From Rusavskia elegans (lineage: Eukaryota; Ascomycota; Lecanoromycetes; Teloschistales; Teloschistaceae): DNA of 64,000 bases. The notes beneath the pieces were generated by a model. That model searched no databases. It saw only the letters and a list, made by a program, of their open reading frames with translations, and was not told where the DNA came from. Shown piece after piece: positions 47,840 through 59,442 of the stretch. The translations under genes were made by a program, and so were the position numbers. The stretch's first letter is position 1. Every line of letters starts with the position of its first letter. Location of the stretch: assembly GCA_011316305.1 (NCBI GenBank), contig SAUG01000021.1:310001-374000 (forward strand). The letters run 5' to 3'.

Positions 47840-48409
47840 TCATCTCCCACTCTTGCTTTGGACACAAAGTGCAATCCCACCCAGAACGAACGCCATCCCT
47901 ACCCACGTATCCCGTCCGATGACCTTCCCCTCCGCCCACCACTCGCCCAGCACCGTGAACAGAAAGGCCAGTGAATTCGTAATGGGCACCGTCAAACTCA
48001 ATTCTATCGATCCCACCGAAAATGTCAGCGCCCCCAGAGTTGCACATTAAAAGGAACAATATGACATACCAGCCCTCCCAATCAGCAAGAAAAACCACAC
48101 ACTCCCCGTCAGATTGACCACCAACGGCACGCAGTATTTCGGACTCCGTAATAAATCCGCCACCATCCATAATCCACCCAGTATTTTGACTCTTGCCCAC
48201 CATAAGCCCCATGATATCCTTTGCGATGTTGGGGGTTCGGAGGTTTTGAGATTCTCGAGCGAGCGGTGCGTTGGAGGGTGGAAATCGAGGGCTGCGCGAC
48301 GGATGAAGGGCGTTGTGAGACCCCATGCCATGCCGACGAGGAGGAAGCCCAGGGTCCAGCGGAAGATGGAGGGCGAGGGTACGTTTGGGTCGTCGGTTGT
48401 TGTGGACAT
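47840..48409 (-). CDS. TMEM234 family membrane protein
   Basis: Small four-helix membrane protein of the drug/metabolite transporter superfamily (TMEM234); function unknown in fungi. Exons (complement) 48070-48409 and 47840-48003 give 167 residues. The start is MSTTTDDPNVPSPS, then the first helix WTLGFLLVGMAWGLTTPFIRRAA. A loop follows and LLRSPKYCVPLVVNLTGSVWFFLLIG. After the 66-base intron come ELSLTVPITNSLAFLFTVLGEWWAEG and TWVGMAFVLGGIALCVQSK. The PITNSLAF...GEW block is the family signature. The splice restores RAG-to-ELSLT in phase 1. Confidence 0.88.
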
Positions 48410-49571
48410 CGTGGGGATGAGGGTAGGGGATTGGGGTTTTGAAGATGGGTGTGGTGGGTTGATGAGATGTTGGAATTGATGGTATGATTAGGAGAGGTTG
48501 TCTACTCTATCCAAAGCAGAGAACCGGGAGCCAGGATAGGAACCTTGGTTGCAAGACGTTGGCGAGGGCGCAACGCCGCGCTTGGAAGTGTGGTCGTGGG
48601 GGCCAAGTAGAAGTACCTGATCGGCACAAGGGTGCCATGTGAAGATCTTGGATACCCGCATCTAAGCCAAGTATGGATCATAGAGTGTGGGCATAGTAAG
48701 ACGTGCTAGACGTCTCGGACGTCTGTCGTAATCCTATGCACGGTCGAGGTTTCGATAAGATTGTATGGGTCCATGATCCAGGTAGGTGTGGAGGGATAAA
48801 AGCCATCGAGATGACCTCAGCCCCCACCATGATATGTCTGTTTTCATTGGGCTTCCACTGTCTCCCCTTTCACGCTTTCATCTCTTGAATTGCTTCTCTC
48901 ACGGATTCAAAGTTGCCATTGATAAGATGACAGCGATTTACAGACGCTCTTGACCCTCTCGCATGTTTATTAGCTGAACCTTTCCCAGACTCTCTTGCTC
49001 TTTTGATCCAGCGTGAGTTATATTTTCTCGTCATGAATCCAGTGTTATCTTGTGGCTCCTGCTATGCGTGTCTATTCTGTCACCAAGCTACAGCGCCATC
49101 TGCTGCTTTCAGGACGATGTTTTCACGTTCTAGTGTTGGCACCACTTAAGTAAAGCCAGCTACTTCGCGGGACGACTCGAACACCATGTAGAAAGAGGTA
49201 TCATGGCAATCTGCCATTTGGGGTCTCGTCACCATCGCCCTCAATACTATGATCCAGCCATCTGGTGATGTCTTGAGCTTACCGTCAAGATCTGGATTCG
49301 TCCTTCGATCTTCACCCATCGTCTGTGCACTTGACACAATCTACACGATTACAGTGTTTATCAAGCACGTTTCTGTACTCAAATCCCCAAGGCAAGCCGC
49401 CAGGAGAGTTCCCCATGACCGGTTTTCTGACAGTGGCCCCCATACTGATAGCCTGACGCAATTTCGACACAATACATTTGTCAGATTGCTGGCCTGTGTG
49501 CTTTCGACCTTGACGGGGGTCGTGAAGATCTATGGCATGCACAATGTGCCGTGACAAAGATCTGGGCATCT
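48410..49571. other. intergenic, upstream of a doubtful membrane-protein frame
   Basis: About 1.2 kb. A 101-codon plus-strand frame at 49,249-49,554 ends just before the candidate membrane ORF and might be an upstream exon in another frame. No convincing splice pair was found. Confidence 0.4.
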
Positions 49572-49994
49572 ATGCTGTGGAGTTCTTTCTTGATGCTGGA
49601 ACTGCTACTGGTCATCGCTGGGAAAGACAGGTCGAATAGTCCAGCGACGCCGAAAGGACCAAGATATCTATACGACTTTGATCCAGGGCCTTTTACCTTT
49701 ATCTCCACCACGTGGTCTCTCATCTGCACCATTTTCTCTGTGATCTTGTTGTTTTCCGCGGTGCTAGCCTTCGGCTCATCGCAGAACCGTCACCACCGCG
49801 TATCTGCAGTACTCGAATTCATCGTACTCCCACATTCACTTATACCCCTCTTCCGTTATCGTCTGGCCCAACAACTCCTAATCCTCGAAGCTGTTTTGGT
49901 ATGCCTCATGCTGGGGGTATTTCTCTATGGCTACTCGAAACTCTACGACCCTGCTGGTACCATCAAACCTGCCTGGACCGAACAGCTTGGCTAA
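49572..49994 (+). CDS. possible small multi-pass membrane protein
   Basis: Doubtful gene. The frame from the ATG at 49,572 encodes 140 residues with four hydrophobic stretches: LWSSFLMLELLLVIA; FISTTWSLICTIFSVILLFSAV; a weaker one around VLEFIVLPHSLIPLF; and LLILEAVLVCLMLGVFLYGY. That spacing resembles MARVEL-type four-helix proteins, but I see no decisive motif. The frame has no stop back to the GTG at 49,551, so an upstream exon is possible. Another plus-strand frame overlaps its end (49,927-50,136). Confidence 0.35.
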   Translation: MLWSSFLMLELLLVIAGKDRSNSPATPKGPRYLYDFDPGPFTFISTTWSLICTIFSVILLFSAVLAFGSSQNRHHRVSAVLEFIVLPHSLIPLFRYRLAQQLLILEAVLVCLMLGVFLYGYSKLYDPAGTIKPAWTEQLG

Positions 49995-51516
49995 GGGCAA
50001 TGGCTCATTTGAAGACTTCAGGGTCTCTGAAGCACAAAGTCCGCGCGAGCTTCTCAATGACACCGACCGACTAAAATTATGGCGGCTCCCCATGAATGGC
50101 TGGTTACGGGTGCTGAATTATTTCATGGTAGTTTAAGAAGTTATGGAAGCTTCTCCCGACACGCTATCGCGATTGCCACTTACGCCTTGCACCTACCACC
50201 CTCAAGGCATCATTTCGAGATCATTGGATTGGCCGCACGATCGCCGATTCAACCACTTTGGTTCTCTTGCAAAATTTCGCCGGCCCGATGTCGATTTGGT
50301 GAATCTTCGAACAGGCACCGACAGTCTCTACCTGATGTAACAACATACCAACACAGACACTGACCTCTCTTCCTCAACTTCTCGCCCGAGCCCAACATAA
50401 GTCCACGAGCTTGCGGCTAGAGCATCACTATCGAAAGCAGCTAGTCTCTGCAATACAACCAAATCCACCCCGAACCTCTAACATGTATCCAACGATATTA
50501 TTAATATAAAAAGCAAATGACTCACAGCAATCAGCACCGTACTCAACAGCTCTACACAATCTCTACTCCCCGCCTGCAACAGTGTGTATCTATGTCACGT
50601 CTTTTGAGCCGGGTCCCGAATATTCCACATCAGCCACCCGGTCATGCATGCCAGCCTCTTTCGTCTAAATCCTCTTTCCCCCCACCCCCGCAACGACAAC
50701 CTAATCAACCGAAAATCCCCTCCAACATCTCCCCATCCGCCATACCCACAGCCAACCTCTTCCTTCTGCCGATGAATCCGTGTATGCTTCCTGCAACAAT
50801 TCTCGGCTAACACGCACGGTAAATAAGACCCTAACAAATGAATAGATATAAACAGTCATGCTAGCGCTGCGGTCACGAGTTTGGCTAAGGGGCACATGGA
50901 TTCGAAGTGTCTCCATGGGATCGAGGTCGGGTTGGGTATTGATGAGTATGAAGGAACGTGTGTCACGATATAACGCCTACATTGGCATGCTTTCGATTCT
51001 TCAAATCCGCGAAGATAGGGCGGATATGAGAGTGATCATATGACGGATATAGGAAATTTTCTATCAGTAGACGCTGGCTGGTTGGTATAATCTTGACCCT
51101 ACTTGGAGAAGATCCATGTTAGTCATTGTATGAGTACTCCAGCAAACATCTTCACATTCTTCAAGAATGCTACGCGTTCTATGTGTCGTCCGACGTGGTT
51201 GCTTGGGGATCCTATCAATATTTTTCTTTTGCAAAACAGGAAATTATAAATGCATAAAAATCTAGCCATGATTTGACGGGATAAACGGATTTGAGCGAGA
51301 TTAACAAACGTCGTATATCATTGTGTATTAAAGAACCGTCCTCCGTCCCCCATATATCTCTTCCGTATCCTGACCCCTTTGTATCTAACATCCCGGTATG
51401 TTGCCTCGAGGTATCACAATCAAGTCTATCCCATCATGACGAAGTATATCCCAAATGTTCATAATAGTACATCAATCGAAAGCGACGTCCATTCCGCACT
51501 ATGCACCGTTGGTCAC
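49995..51516. other. intergenic, no supported gene
   Basis: About 1.5 kb between the doubtful membrane ORF and the fic1 stop. Includes AT-rich stretches near 50,500 and 51,230-51,330. Short frames only. Confidence 0.45.
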
Positions 51517-54324
51517 TCAACCGCCATACCTCGTCCTCCTCGCCCTCCCTCCACCAACGCCAATATCGATCCTACTCAGCTCCTCACTCAACGGATCTCT
51601 CCTCCAGTCTTCTTGGCCCATTGCCATGGGCACCTTGCCCGGAATAGGCGGAGGGATGCCGCTGGGTGAATGCCTGTTGTATGTCGGACTGCCACCGTAT
51701 CCATAGTTCTCATGCTCTCGTAACGGATAGTCGGACGCCGTGGATCTTAGAACGGGGTTCTGCAGGGCGGTATTGACTGTAGGGATAATGGGGCTGGAAT
51801 TTGGCTGCGCAGGCGAGACACGGGTTTTCTTCTGCAGTCGAGCTCTGGCTGCCGTGGTCGGGGAGATATTGTCGGCGGCTTTGTTTGCGTTGCTGTTGTA
51901 TATTGGAGTTGAAATGGATGCCGCATGAGCTGAATTATCATGTAGCGGACGGCGACCGGACTGTGGCATGGGCTGAGCACCTTGAGGGCTGTTGCGAAAT
52001 CTGAAATTGACCTGCGCTGTTTTCTTTGGTGCTTTACTCTCGGGTTCCGGTGCCCACGTATCAGTGGGGAGATGGTCAGAGGGATCGATCTCCCTTCCAT
52101 CACTACCTATGATGGGCCCGTCACCTAACTTCTTTTCCCGCTCATGTTGCACAGCGGCTTCCCTGGCCTGATCCGGCGTCTCATACCTGGCCCCGGGAGA
52201 GACACCAGCAGATCCGGAGCTTATGAATGGATTGAACTCATCATAGGAATCGGGGCCAAAGGGGATACCGGATCCTCGTCTGTCATTTGAATCCGACTGC
52301 GGCTGAGGACTCACGGACTTCCGCGGAGGGATTCGAGGATCAGGACTCACATCTCGTGGCTGGGCACCGGGGGCAGAAGCGCGATGTGGTCGTCGATCTG
52401 GTCCTCGCTCAAGTGCTTGGACGGGACTTTGCGTCTGAATTGTAGCAGCATGATGGGTTCGAGGCTGACCGCTACGTGCCGGAGAAGGCGAATACTGTTG
52501 AGTAGCTACGACATTATTGGCATGGCTTCGGCTTGTGGAATCGTTGTACGCCGTGCTTTCCGGCTCGATGGACATTCTTTGTGGCTCATACCCAGGAATG
52601 AGACTGAGCGGCAAGGGATTGCCGTTCCTCACTGGAGATAGTGATCTTCGATGGTAGTTTTCACGTCCAGCTGACCCTGCGTGAACATGGCGTGTTGCAG
52701 ATGCAGTTGAGGATTGCGCATAAGGGTATACGTGGGATGGCGATGATGATGGAGGGATGTTGCTATAGGATGGGTTTGTCTGGACTTGTGAAAGAGGGCT
52801 ATTTGAGAAGCTCCCTCGTTCTTTTCGAATATTCAAGGGTGCGGTGCCGGGTATTGGAGCACAGCTTTCTGAATGTGTTCGTCCATTACCCAAGGGCGAG
52901 GAGTTCATCCCACTGTTGGTACGATGGGCCGGGGGAGGTGGAGGGAGGTCGTCGTCAACTATCGATCGTTGCTGGTCCTGGTGAGGATCGCAAAAGCCAT
53001 TAGGAGTCTGCTGCTGGATGGGAGATTGTTCGCTATGCACCCTGCCGCCTGGAAGGGAATGCCTTTGTGGGTTTTGCGGAAGGAACCTAGGTTGACTAGG
53101 GTCTCGAACATCTGGCATTGAGTTTCCATGTGGCATTGTAGGTGGCGATTGTGAGTAGACGTCGTGCGCCATAGTTGTCGTCCGCTCTGCTGATGAGTGA
53201 CCCCGATCATGGGTCGCAAAAGGCGGGAGACTTGCGTGACGAGTATTGACATCGTAAGCATCTTGATGGGGTCCACGAAACCCCGAGTTGGTCTGAAAGT
53301 CGTATTGTGGTTGCATTGGGGCGTATTGTTCGGTGTATTGCTCGGCATGACCCTCAGGATCGGGGGCAGCAGGCAGGTGCATCGCTGCGTTCTGCACCTG
53401 AACATCGTCACCGAACTGATCATGGTAGTCCTGAGGGGTGCCACCGCTCCCATTCATCCACTGGCGGTCATAAGCGTCGTGGCCTATCGGTGATCCAGTG
53501 CTGTTTGCATGATGTGGATATTGATGTCTATTCCCTGGCAGAGGTGCAGACTCCATCCAATGTTCCCTGTGTCCGCGAGGATCTGGATGCGAAGGAATTG
53601 GTTGCTGTATGGTAGGTTGTGTCGGTTGTGGAAGTGGAGAGGAATGTGCGTGTTCGGGCATACCAGGTCTGGGTATTCCCACAGGATTTGCTGGTAGCGG
53701 CCGTCTCTTCAGGGGCTTCGGACCCCTTGGTCCTCCAACGCTCTCTCTGCCCGAGTCTTGATGACCCTCCACGATGGCTTCAGCGGATCTTTCAGGAGGC
53801 TTATCTTCCTTGGGTCGAGTATCATAGTAGGTCATCTCAATCCTGATCTCCCCAGCAAATCTTCCTTTGCAGTGTAGATGGTGCCATGTATCATTCTGTC
53901 CTCCGCCCGGTATGATGATATCTTCCAAGCCAATCCGAGTCTCTCCAATGAGCTCGGTCTTCTTGTCGTCATTGAACACGCTGACTTTGAGCTGAAAGTA
54001 ATCCGGTGATTCGTGGACGGTGAAGCGGAGTTCTTGGTCCCTGGCGCTTGTCAGTGGCATGCCAATGCATCGGTGCTTCTCGAAACATTACCATTTCGGA
54101 GTTTGCCCACCCCGCTTGTCGGTGTCAGTCTTCTTGGCTTCCTTTCCGAGCCTGGCGGCGCAATAGGGATCTTGCTTTCCCATGGTTTTACGATTTGGTA
54201 AGTTCTTAGCTCGATCGACAATGACTACCAGAGTGCCAATCTCGGGGCCATCGACGGTCATGTCGGCATAGATGCCCGCCGTATGAGCGCCATCGAAAGC
54301 CGATTTGGCTGCTTTTGAGGCCAT
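51517..54324 (-). CDS. fic1: C2-domain ingression protein (Fic1/Inn1 family)
   Basis: Cytokinesis protein that links the actomyosin ring to membrane ingression and septum synthesis at the division site. Exons (complement) 54092-54324 and 51517-54040, with a 51-base intron, give 918 residues. The N-terminal C2 domain covers about residues 15-150: AGIYADMTVDGPEIGTLVVIV, KNLPNRKTMGKQDPYCAARLGKEAKK, then across the splice TPKWDQELRFTV, QLKVSVFNDDKKTELIGE and GEIRIEMTYYDTRPK. The rest is long, disordered and Pro/Ser/Gln-rich, with PxxP-type segments expected to bind SH3 partners such as Cdc15 or Cyk3 homologues. Yeast Inn1 is about 400 residues; filamentous fungi have longer tails, as here. Ends LSRIDIGVGGGRARRTRYGG. 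Confidence 0.88.
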
Positions 54325-55387
54325 ATTGCTATGCTGATAGTCGGCTTCTGCAAATCGCAGGGCGTAAATGAGAAGCTGGATGGGGTCAAAGGTATTTCCA
54401 GATCAATAGTGCTCTCATTGACCGAAAGGAGAATTCGAGTCGAGGTGGCCTGGGCGACCTGGCCGAGAAAGCTTCGAGACCAGTACTGGAGGACTCCTGA
54501 GCATATGAGGGGATTAAGTCGGAAAGTTGCAATATCATTGATTCGATTGGGATACCAATGTGGGTTGGATGGGTACGAAATTGGTCGTCGAATACTTGTG
54601 GCTGGGCAGGTGGGGAGGGGTACGCGTCGGGAATGGGCGGAGTTACATGCACGCTCACGGACTTCTGATGGTACGAGCAGTGCCTCAGCAATTATGAGAC
54701 GATCATCTTGGGCAGAAAACAGTACTCGGAAGATTGTAAACAAGGCGAACTAAAGATAGACTGGTGACGGTCTTCCCGCCACTCTGGTGAGCACGGGCCA
54801 GCACTACAACCGGTAAGGCTGTTAGCTCTGTACAGAGGATGCTAAAAGCCGACCGTACCCTACGGTCGCCTTGGCTACTGGGAGCGCACCCCTAAGCCTT
54901 CACTCTGGACGGATCTATGATTCAGCTCTCACAAGCAGTCACCGCAAGTGTAAGCTGGAAAAGGGTCTACGATTGATCCATCGCACATGAACGGGTACAA
55001 CAATCTATACCTCGATGTGGACTCACGTTTTCACAACTGCTCGCACGTGTCCGTCCAGTTGCTACAGCTCTCTACTGCAAAATTGATGATTTTGTTCAGC
55101 CACGGTATTGATACAGCTGTGGCGCCACCATAGCAGGCGCACGTGAGTCTGGCAGTCGACGTCTGCGCTCCAAGCCAGGGGCACTTTGACATTGATACAC
55201 TCCATATAAGCTTGATACCCTTGCCTTTGCCATGTGCCTCGTGCTCCGCCTTCCTGTGAATATCCGAAATGCTGTTCACCTCTTCCAGTATGAGCACCTG
55301 TAGCCGCCATACCTGCAACACCCGAGAGATTGCCTCCACCCAACTTCTGCCTATGATCGATCAAACATGCAAGAACATCAAGATATG
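54325..55387. other. intergenic, no supported gene
   Basis: About 1.06 kb between fic1 and ADE4, both on the minus strand. A Gly-rich frame just past the ADE4 stop (55,062-55,391) has no counterpart that I recognise and is left out. Confidence 0.45.
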
Positions 55388-57851
55388 TCATGACGCTGGA
55401 AAGTCTCGGTAGTTGTGCAGACTTATGTCCATTCGATCCTTCGGCGGTGAACTCTCTTCTCTCGATCGTCTCCGCCGTTTGGTATCGCCATTGACCTGAG
55501 CGTCTGCAGGCACCACTTCCCCGTTCGATGTTACCTTCACACCCTTCCCTACTATGTCCACCTCTTCCTGGTCTACTGACCTATTAGCAACGGCTATTCT
55601 AGCCTTCTCCATCACCTTCATCTTGCGCGTCTCGCCCCGGACTTCTTCGAGGTGCTGAAAGTAACCTTTATCCACAGGAGTCACGTAGTCTCCGCAGAAT
55701 ACACCGACTTCGAAATCACGCGGTTTATATGGCGCAGATTTTGAAACAACCGCTTCTGAACAAGCAGCCTTCAAGTCTTGTAGATCCTGGAAGATGACTC
55801 GGTCGGCGCCAATGTATCTTGCAATCTCATCGATAGCTCGATCCTGGCCATGATCATGCGCCACAAGCTCGCTTGGTGACGCAAGGTCTATTCCATAGAT
55901 ATGCGCATGAGTCACTGGCGGAGCGCAACTTGCAAAGTAGACCTTTTTCGCCCCGGCCTCCCTTGCCATAGTGACGATCTCTCGGGCGGTCGTGCCTCTG
56001 ACGATGCTATCATCAATCAGGAGGACATTCTTTCCGGCGAACTCTTCGTCCATCGCGTTGAGCTTTCGTTTGACGCCTTGTTTCCTTTGCGTCTGGCCGG
56101 GCATAATAAAGGTGCGGAATACATAGCGATTCTTGACAAAACCTTGGACGAACTTTTTCTTGAGGACCGCAGCGACACAGGGCGCCGACGTCACGGATGT
56201 CTCCGGAATGGGTATGATGACATCGATGTCGCTGATCTCCTCAGGAGTCAGAACTCTTTTGATCTTGTCGGCGAGCCTGGACCCCATGCTGAGAGGACAT
56301 CTATATCAGCATGGCGGTCTGAGGTACGAAAGCCTTTAAAGTTGGACTCACTTTTTCCTGCTTACGTTCACACTGATTCCATCAATAATAGAATCTGGTC
56401 TTGCCTGTGGAAAACCTGCAAGTCAGCACGCTCTTGTCCGACTTGATAGACCGCACCGAGACAGGGCTCGGGGCCTTTGGCCACAGAGTTTTTAATGATG
56501 ATATTTTCGTCGAGGGATTACGTACGAAATAGCAAAACTCAAAAATGTCAACGGCATAGCGCTTTGGTTCTTGAATTTTGTACGCCACTGGAGTGAACCC
56601 TTTCTTAATGATGATGGCCTGTCCAGGAAGAATATCCTTGAAGTCCTTGAAGCCAAGTTGCTTGAGCGCGATCTAGCATTTCCTCTTCTAGTAAGCAATA
56701 TAATCGGGACAGGTCCCAGACTTCTGAGACGCGACAGACGATGGAAGTTCGGGTAATCACTCACCGACTCGGAAGCCAGCATATAGTCCATTCCCTTTCG
56801 ATTATTCGAGGGCCTCGAACCCATTATCAAGGGGCGGATGGCGTAAGGATCCCTGAAGCCAATCAAACCATAGCCTACGAATCAGCATGGCGATACAAAA
56901 CTCGACTATGCTAGCACACACCTGCGAGCATGGCGACACAAGCCCAGCCTCCCACGCAGCGCGTATACATGCGTTGAAGCGCCTCCACTATGTCCTTGTC
57001 ATTGACACGAGCCTTACCCGTCTCGTTGAGCTCGTTGGCGAAGATGTTCAACATCAGTTCCGAGTCGCTTTCTGTATTGATATGCCGATGTGCGTCGAAG
57101 TCAAGGAAGTGCTTCAGCTCCTAAACCAGATAGGTCAGACGCTGTTCCATGAGAAGACCGCAACGAGTGGCTTGCCGTAGCATTGATTAGATTGCCGTTG
57201 TGCGCGAAAGAAATACCTAGCGGCGCAGTCAGTACAGTATGACAAGTCTAAGAGGGAATCAATACCGTATGGACTATTGACGTAGAAGGGTTGGGCTTCC
57301 GAGTTTGCGCTAGTGCCTGCGTCCGTGAGTCAGTTATGCTTCTTTCACGGGGATTCGGAGAGTATACCGGCGGTTGGATATCTCAGATGACCGATTCCCA
57401 TCTGAGCAGAATTTCAAGTCAGCATTATAGGCCATGGCAGTTCAGACATCCACGATAGAGCTGTTAATCTCATCATTACGACCACAATTCTGTCGAACGA
57501 TCAAATGCGGGGATGACACTAACATAGCCTGGTAATTGATTTACTCGAGATCCATTACCATCGAATACTTCTGAGACAAGTCCGTTGCCCTTGACTTGAT
57601 AAATCTTGCCCCCCGACGCACACTATAAAGGCTTTCAGTCAGCTCACTGCCGATGGGAGAATGATGGTAGCGTACTGTGGCGATGCCGACGGCATCCTGG
57701 CCTCTATGCCTGTAGTTGAAGGTTCAGTAAGCTGAGGAATTTGCTGCTTGAGTGCGGGTGCGCACTGTAGCATAAAAGTGGCCTCGTGCAGATCGGCGGC
57801 AACGCTGGTATCTGACGCGCTGGCTTTGATGAGAGCGAGAATGCCGCACAT
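55388..57851 (-). CDS. ADE4: amidophosphoribosyltransferase (first step of purine synthesis)
   Basis: Converts PRPP and glutamine to 5-phosphoribosylamine. Eleven exons (complement): 57766-57851, 57676-57709, 57524-57622, 57368-57401, 57266-57316, 57176-57216, 56922-57120, 56765-56874, 56526-56672, 56352-56404 and 55388-56288, giving 584 residues. MCGILALI provides the N-terminal Cys2 nucleophile; no propeptide is present. Glutaminase landmarks are [42 protein letters not shown], and [11 protein letters not shown]. The phosphoribosyltransferase half has [45 protein letters not shown] and the PRPP loop [13 protein letters not shown]. The C-terminal tail is basic then acidic ([13 protein letters not shown]). 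Intron 6 (57,121-57,175) has a GC donor (ACG|GCAAGC). This is by far the most intron-rich gene here. Confidence 0.93.
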
Positions 57852-59094
57852 GGTGATGTTGAAGAAGGATTGAACTGTATGAGAGGCACAAGTCAGTACC
57901 ATGAATGCAGGTTTGGCTGCGATCGATCCAAATAGAAATTAAACAATTCAGAATAAATTTTTCCGCAGACATGAGCTCAGCAGTCGACCAACTAAAGTCG
58001 TAATACATTCATCATAGTAGATGTATTTCTAGAATCTTGGTAGTGGTAGCAGTAGGCTCACCTTATTGGTCTCCAGAAATCTCAAATGACGGGCGAGGAG
58101 CACGCTGAAATCGTGCGCTTTCAGATGAAAGCCTATTTTTCATGATCGACATAGAAGCTATCTTCCGTTCGCTTACTACTAGTGCACAATGCCAATGTCA
58201 GATTTGGTTTTTTTTTTCTGCCGGTAAAAGCCGAGAGAAGTCATTCAAATTTTTCCGCTTTACCCTTTTGGGTATAGAGGCTGGGCTAGGAATATCATCT
58301 CGTATTCTCGTTGAGTCGAGTTTGAGAGTCTCCGGGGCTCCGAAGACACAACGCGATTTCTGACGCAGGCCAGCCAAACCATAAGTGAGATATTGCAGAA
58401 CCGTCTTCCAGCACCAACAATATCCATCGGTGGGACTGATGCGCCTGACTCCTATGTCCTCCTTGACTCAGCATAGCCATCTTGCCGACATTCTACCGTG
58501 CTGAGTCATCACTCTCTTCTAAGCCCCCTCGGCCAGATGGAATGAGTCCGCCTGTTTGGGAAATATGCGACCCGCGTTCTATATGTTTCAGCATCGTGGG
58601 ATGATGAGACTAGGTACACCTGGATCAGTCACCAGATTCACAAATAGATCATTCCGGGTATAGCACCAAGGCTTAGAATGTCCATGTGTTTCGTCTTATT
58701 CCCGCAGTTTTGGACTGGTCGAGCTTCTTGCCGAGCATCAAATGAGACTGCATTCTCTACTTCTCTACCTCTTACATCAACTGCATCCTGCTCATCGTTC
58801 CATCAAACGCAACTGCTAAATGTGAGCTCCAGCGCAGGAGTGAGAATTTGCACGAAAATGAGTGTGTATTGTATATTGTGGGAAGCAGGAGAAGAGGAAA
58901 TCTATGAGTTGCTAAATAGTGTGCGTCATGAGTGAACGCTAGGCCTAGATAGAGGACGCTAGCCATATTAGGAAATGCACGTGACCTCAGACACGGTTCT
59001 CCATCGCGTATCCCGGAGTCATCTCCGCATCGACCCTAAATGCCATCTTCATGCAGGTCTTCACTAAACTACCCATACCTGCCCACCCACCAGA
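57852..59094. other. intergenic, ADE4 upstream region
   Basis: About 1.24 kb between the divergent ADE4 and small secreted protein genes. It holds a cluster of TGACTC elements near 58,446-58,508 and a T-run near 58,208. No supported gene. Confidence 0.45.
58446..58508. promoter_or_regulatory. cluster of three TGACTC/TGAGTCA elements upstream of ADE4
   Basis: TGACTC at 58,446-58,451, TGACTCA at 58,464-58,470 and TGAGTCA at 58,502-58,508. These match the core bound by Gcn4/Cpc1 (and by Bas1 in yeast purine genes). They lie about 600 bases upstream of the ADE4 start, far for a fungal promoter but with no gene between. Regulation of ADE4 by them is inference. Confidence 0.4.
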
Positions 59095-59442
59095 ATGCAT
59101 AGCCTTGCCGTAATCAGCGCACTGCTTTTTTCATTCCTCGCTACCGCAGCACCGGCCTCTGAAGCACCAACTCGCTATACGAAGATCCTCAATTGCGCCG
59201 ATGAGGTCGCCTTGACCAGGGAATGCATGACAGGCTCCTACCCCGTGAACATGGGTTGCGACATGAAGGCGAACTCGGGGTCCATGTGCAGCACGTAAGT
59301 ATTTCACCTGAAGCTTTGAACCTGGGGTATGGCACAGGCTGATCTAGGAGCCTGCAGATGTGAATGTGTCTCCGACAATGGCTTTTGGCAGTCCCAATTG
59401 AACCAGTACGCGAGTCGAGTACGGGAGTTACGGTCGTCGTGA
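59095..59442 (+). CDS. small secreted cysteine-rich protein
   Basis: Exons 59095-59294 and 59358-59442, separated by a 63-base intron, give 94 residues. The first 19 or so (MHSLAVISALLFSFLATAA) form a clear signal peptide. The mature part is about 75 residues with six cysteines at 34, 44, 55, 65, 68 and 70, ending in a CxxCxC cluster formed across the splice. The even number and the late cluster fit a disulfide-stabilised secreted peptide, as in fungal effector candidates, but no family is recognised and no activity is implied. The acceptor (GCCTGCAG, 59,357) was chosen because the alternatives give immediate stops. It lies in the accessory end of the window, beside a broken secondary-metabolite gene. 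Confidence 0.62.

Noticed and set aside
55062..55391. Gly-rich 109-codon minus-strand frame past the ADE4 stop
   Set aside because: No recognisable family and no splice linking it to ADE4, whose tail is complete.
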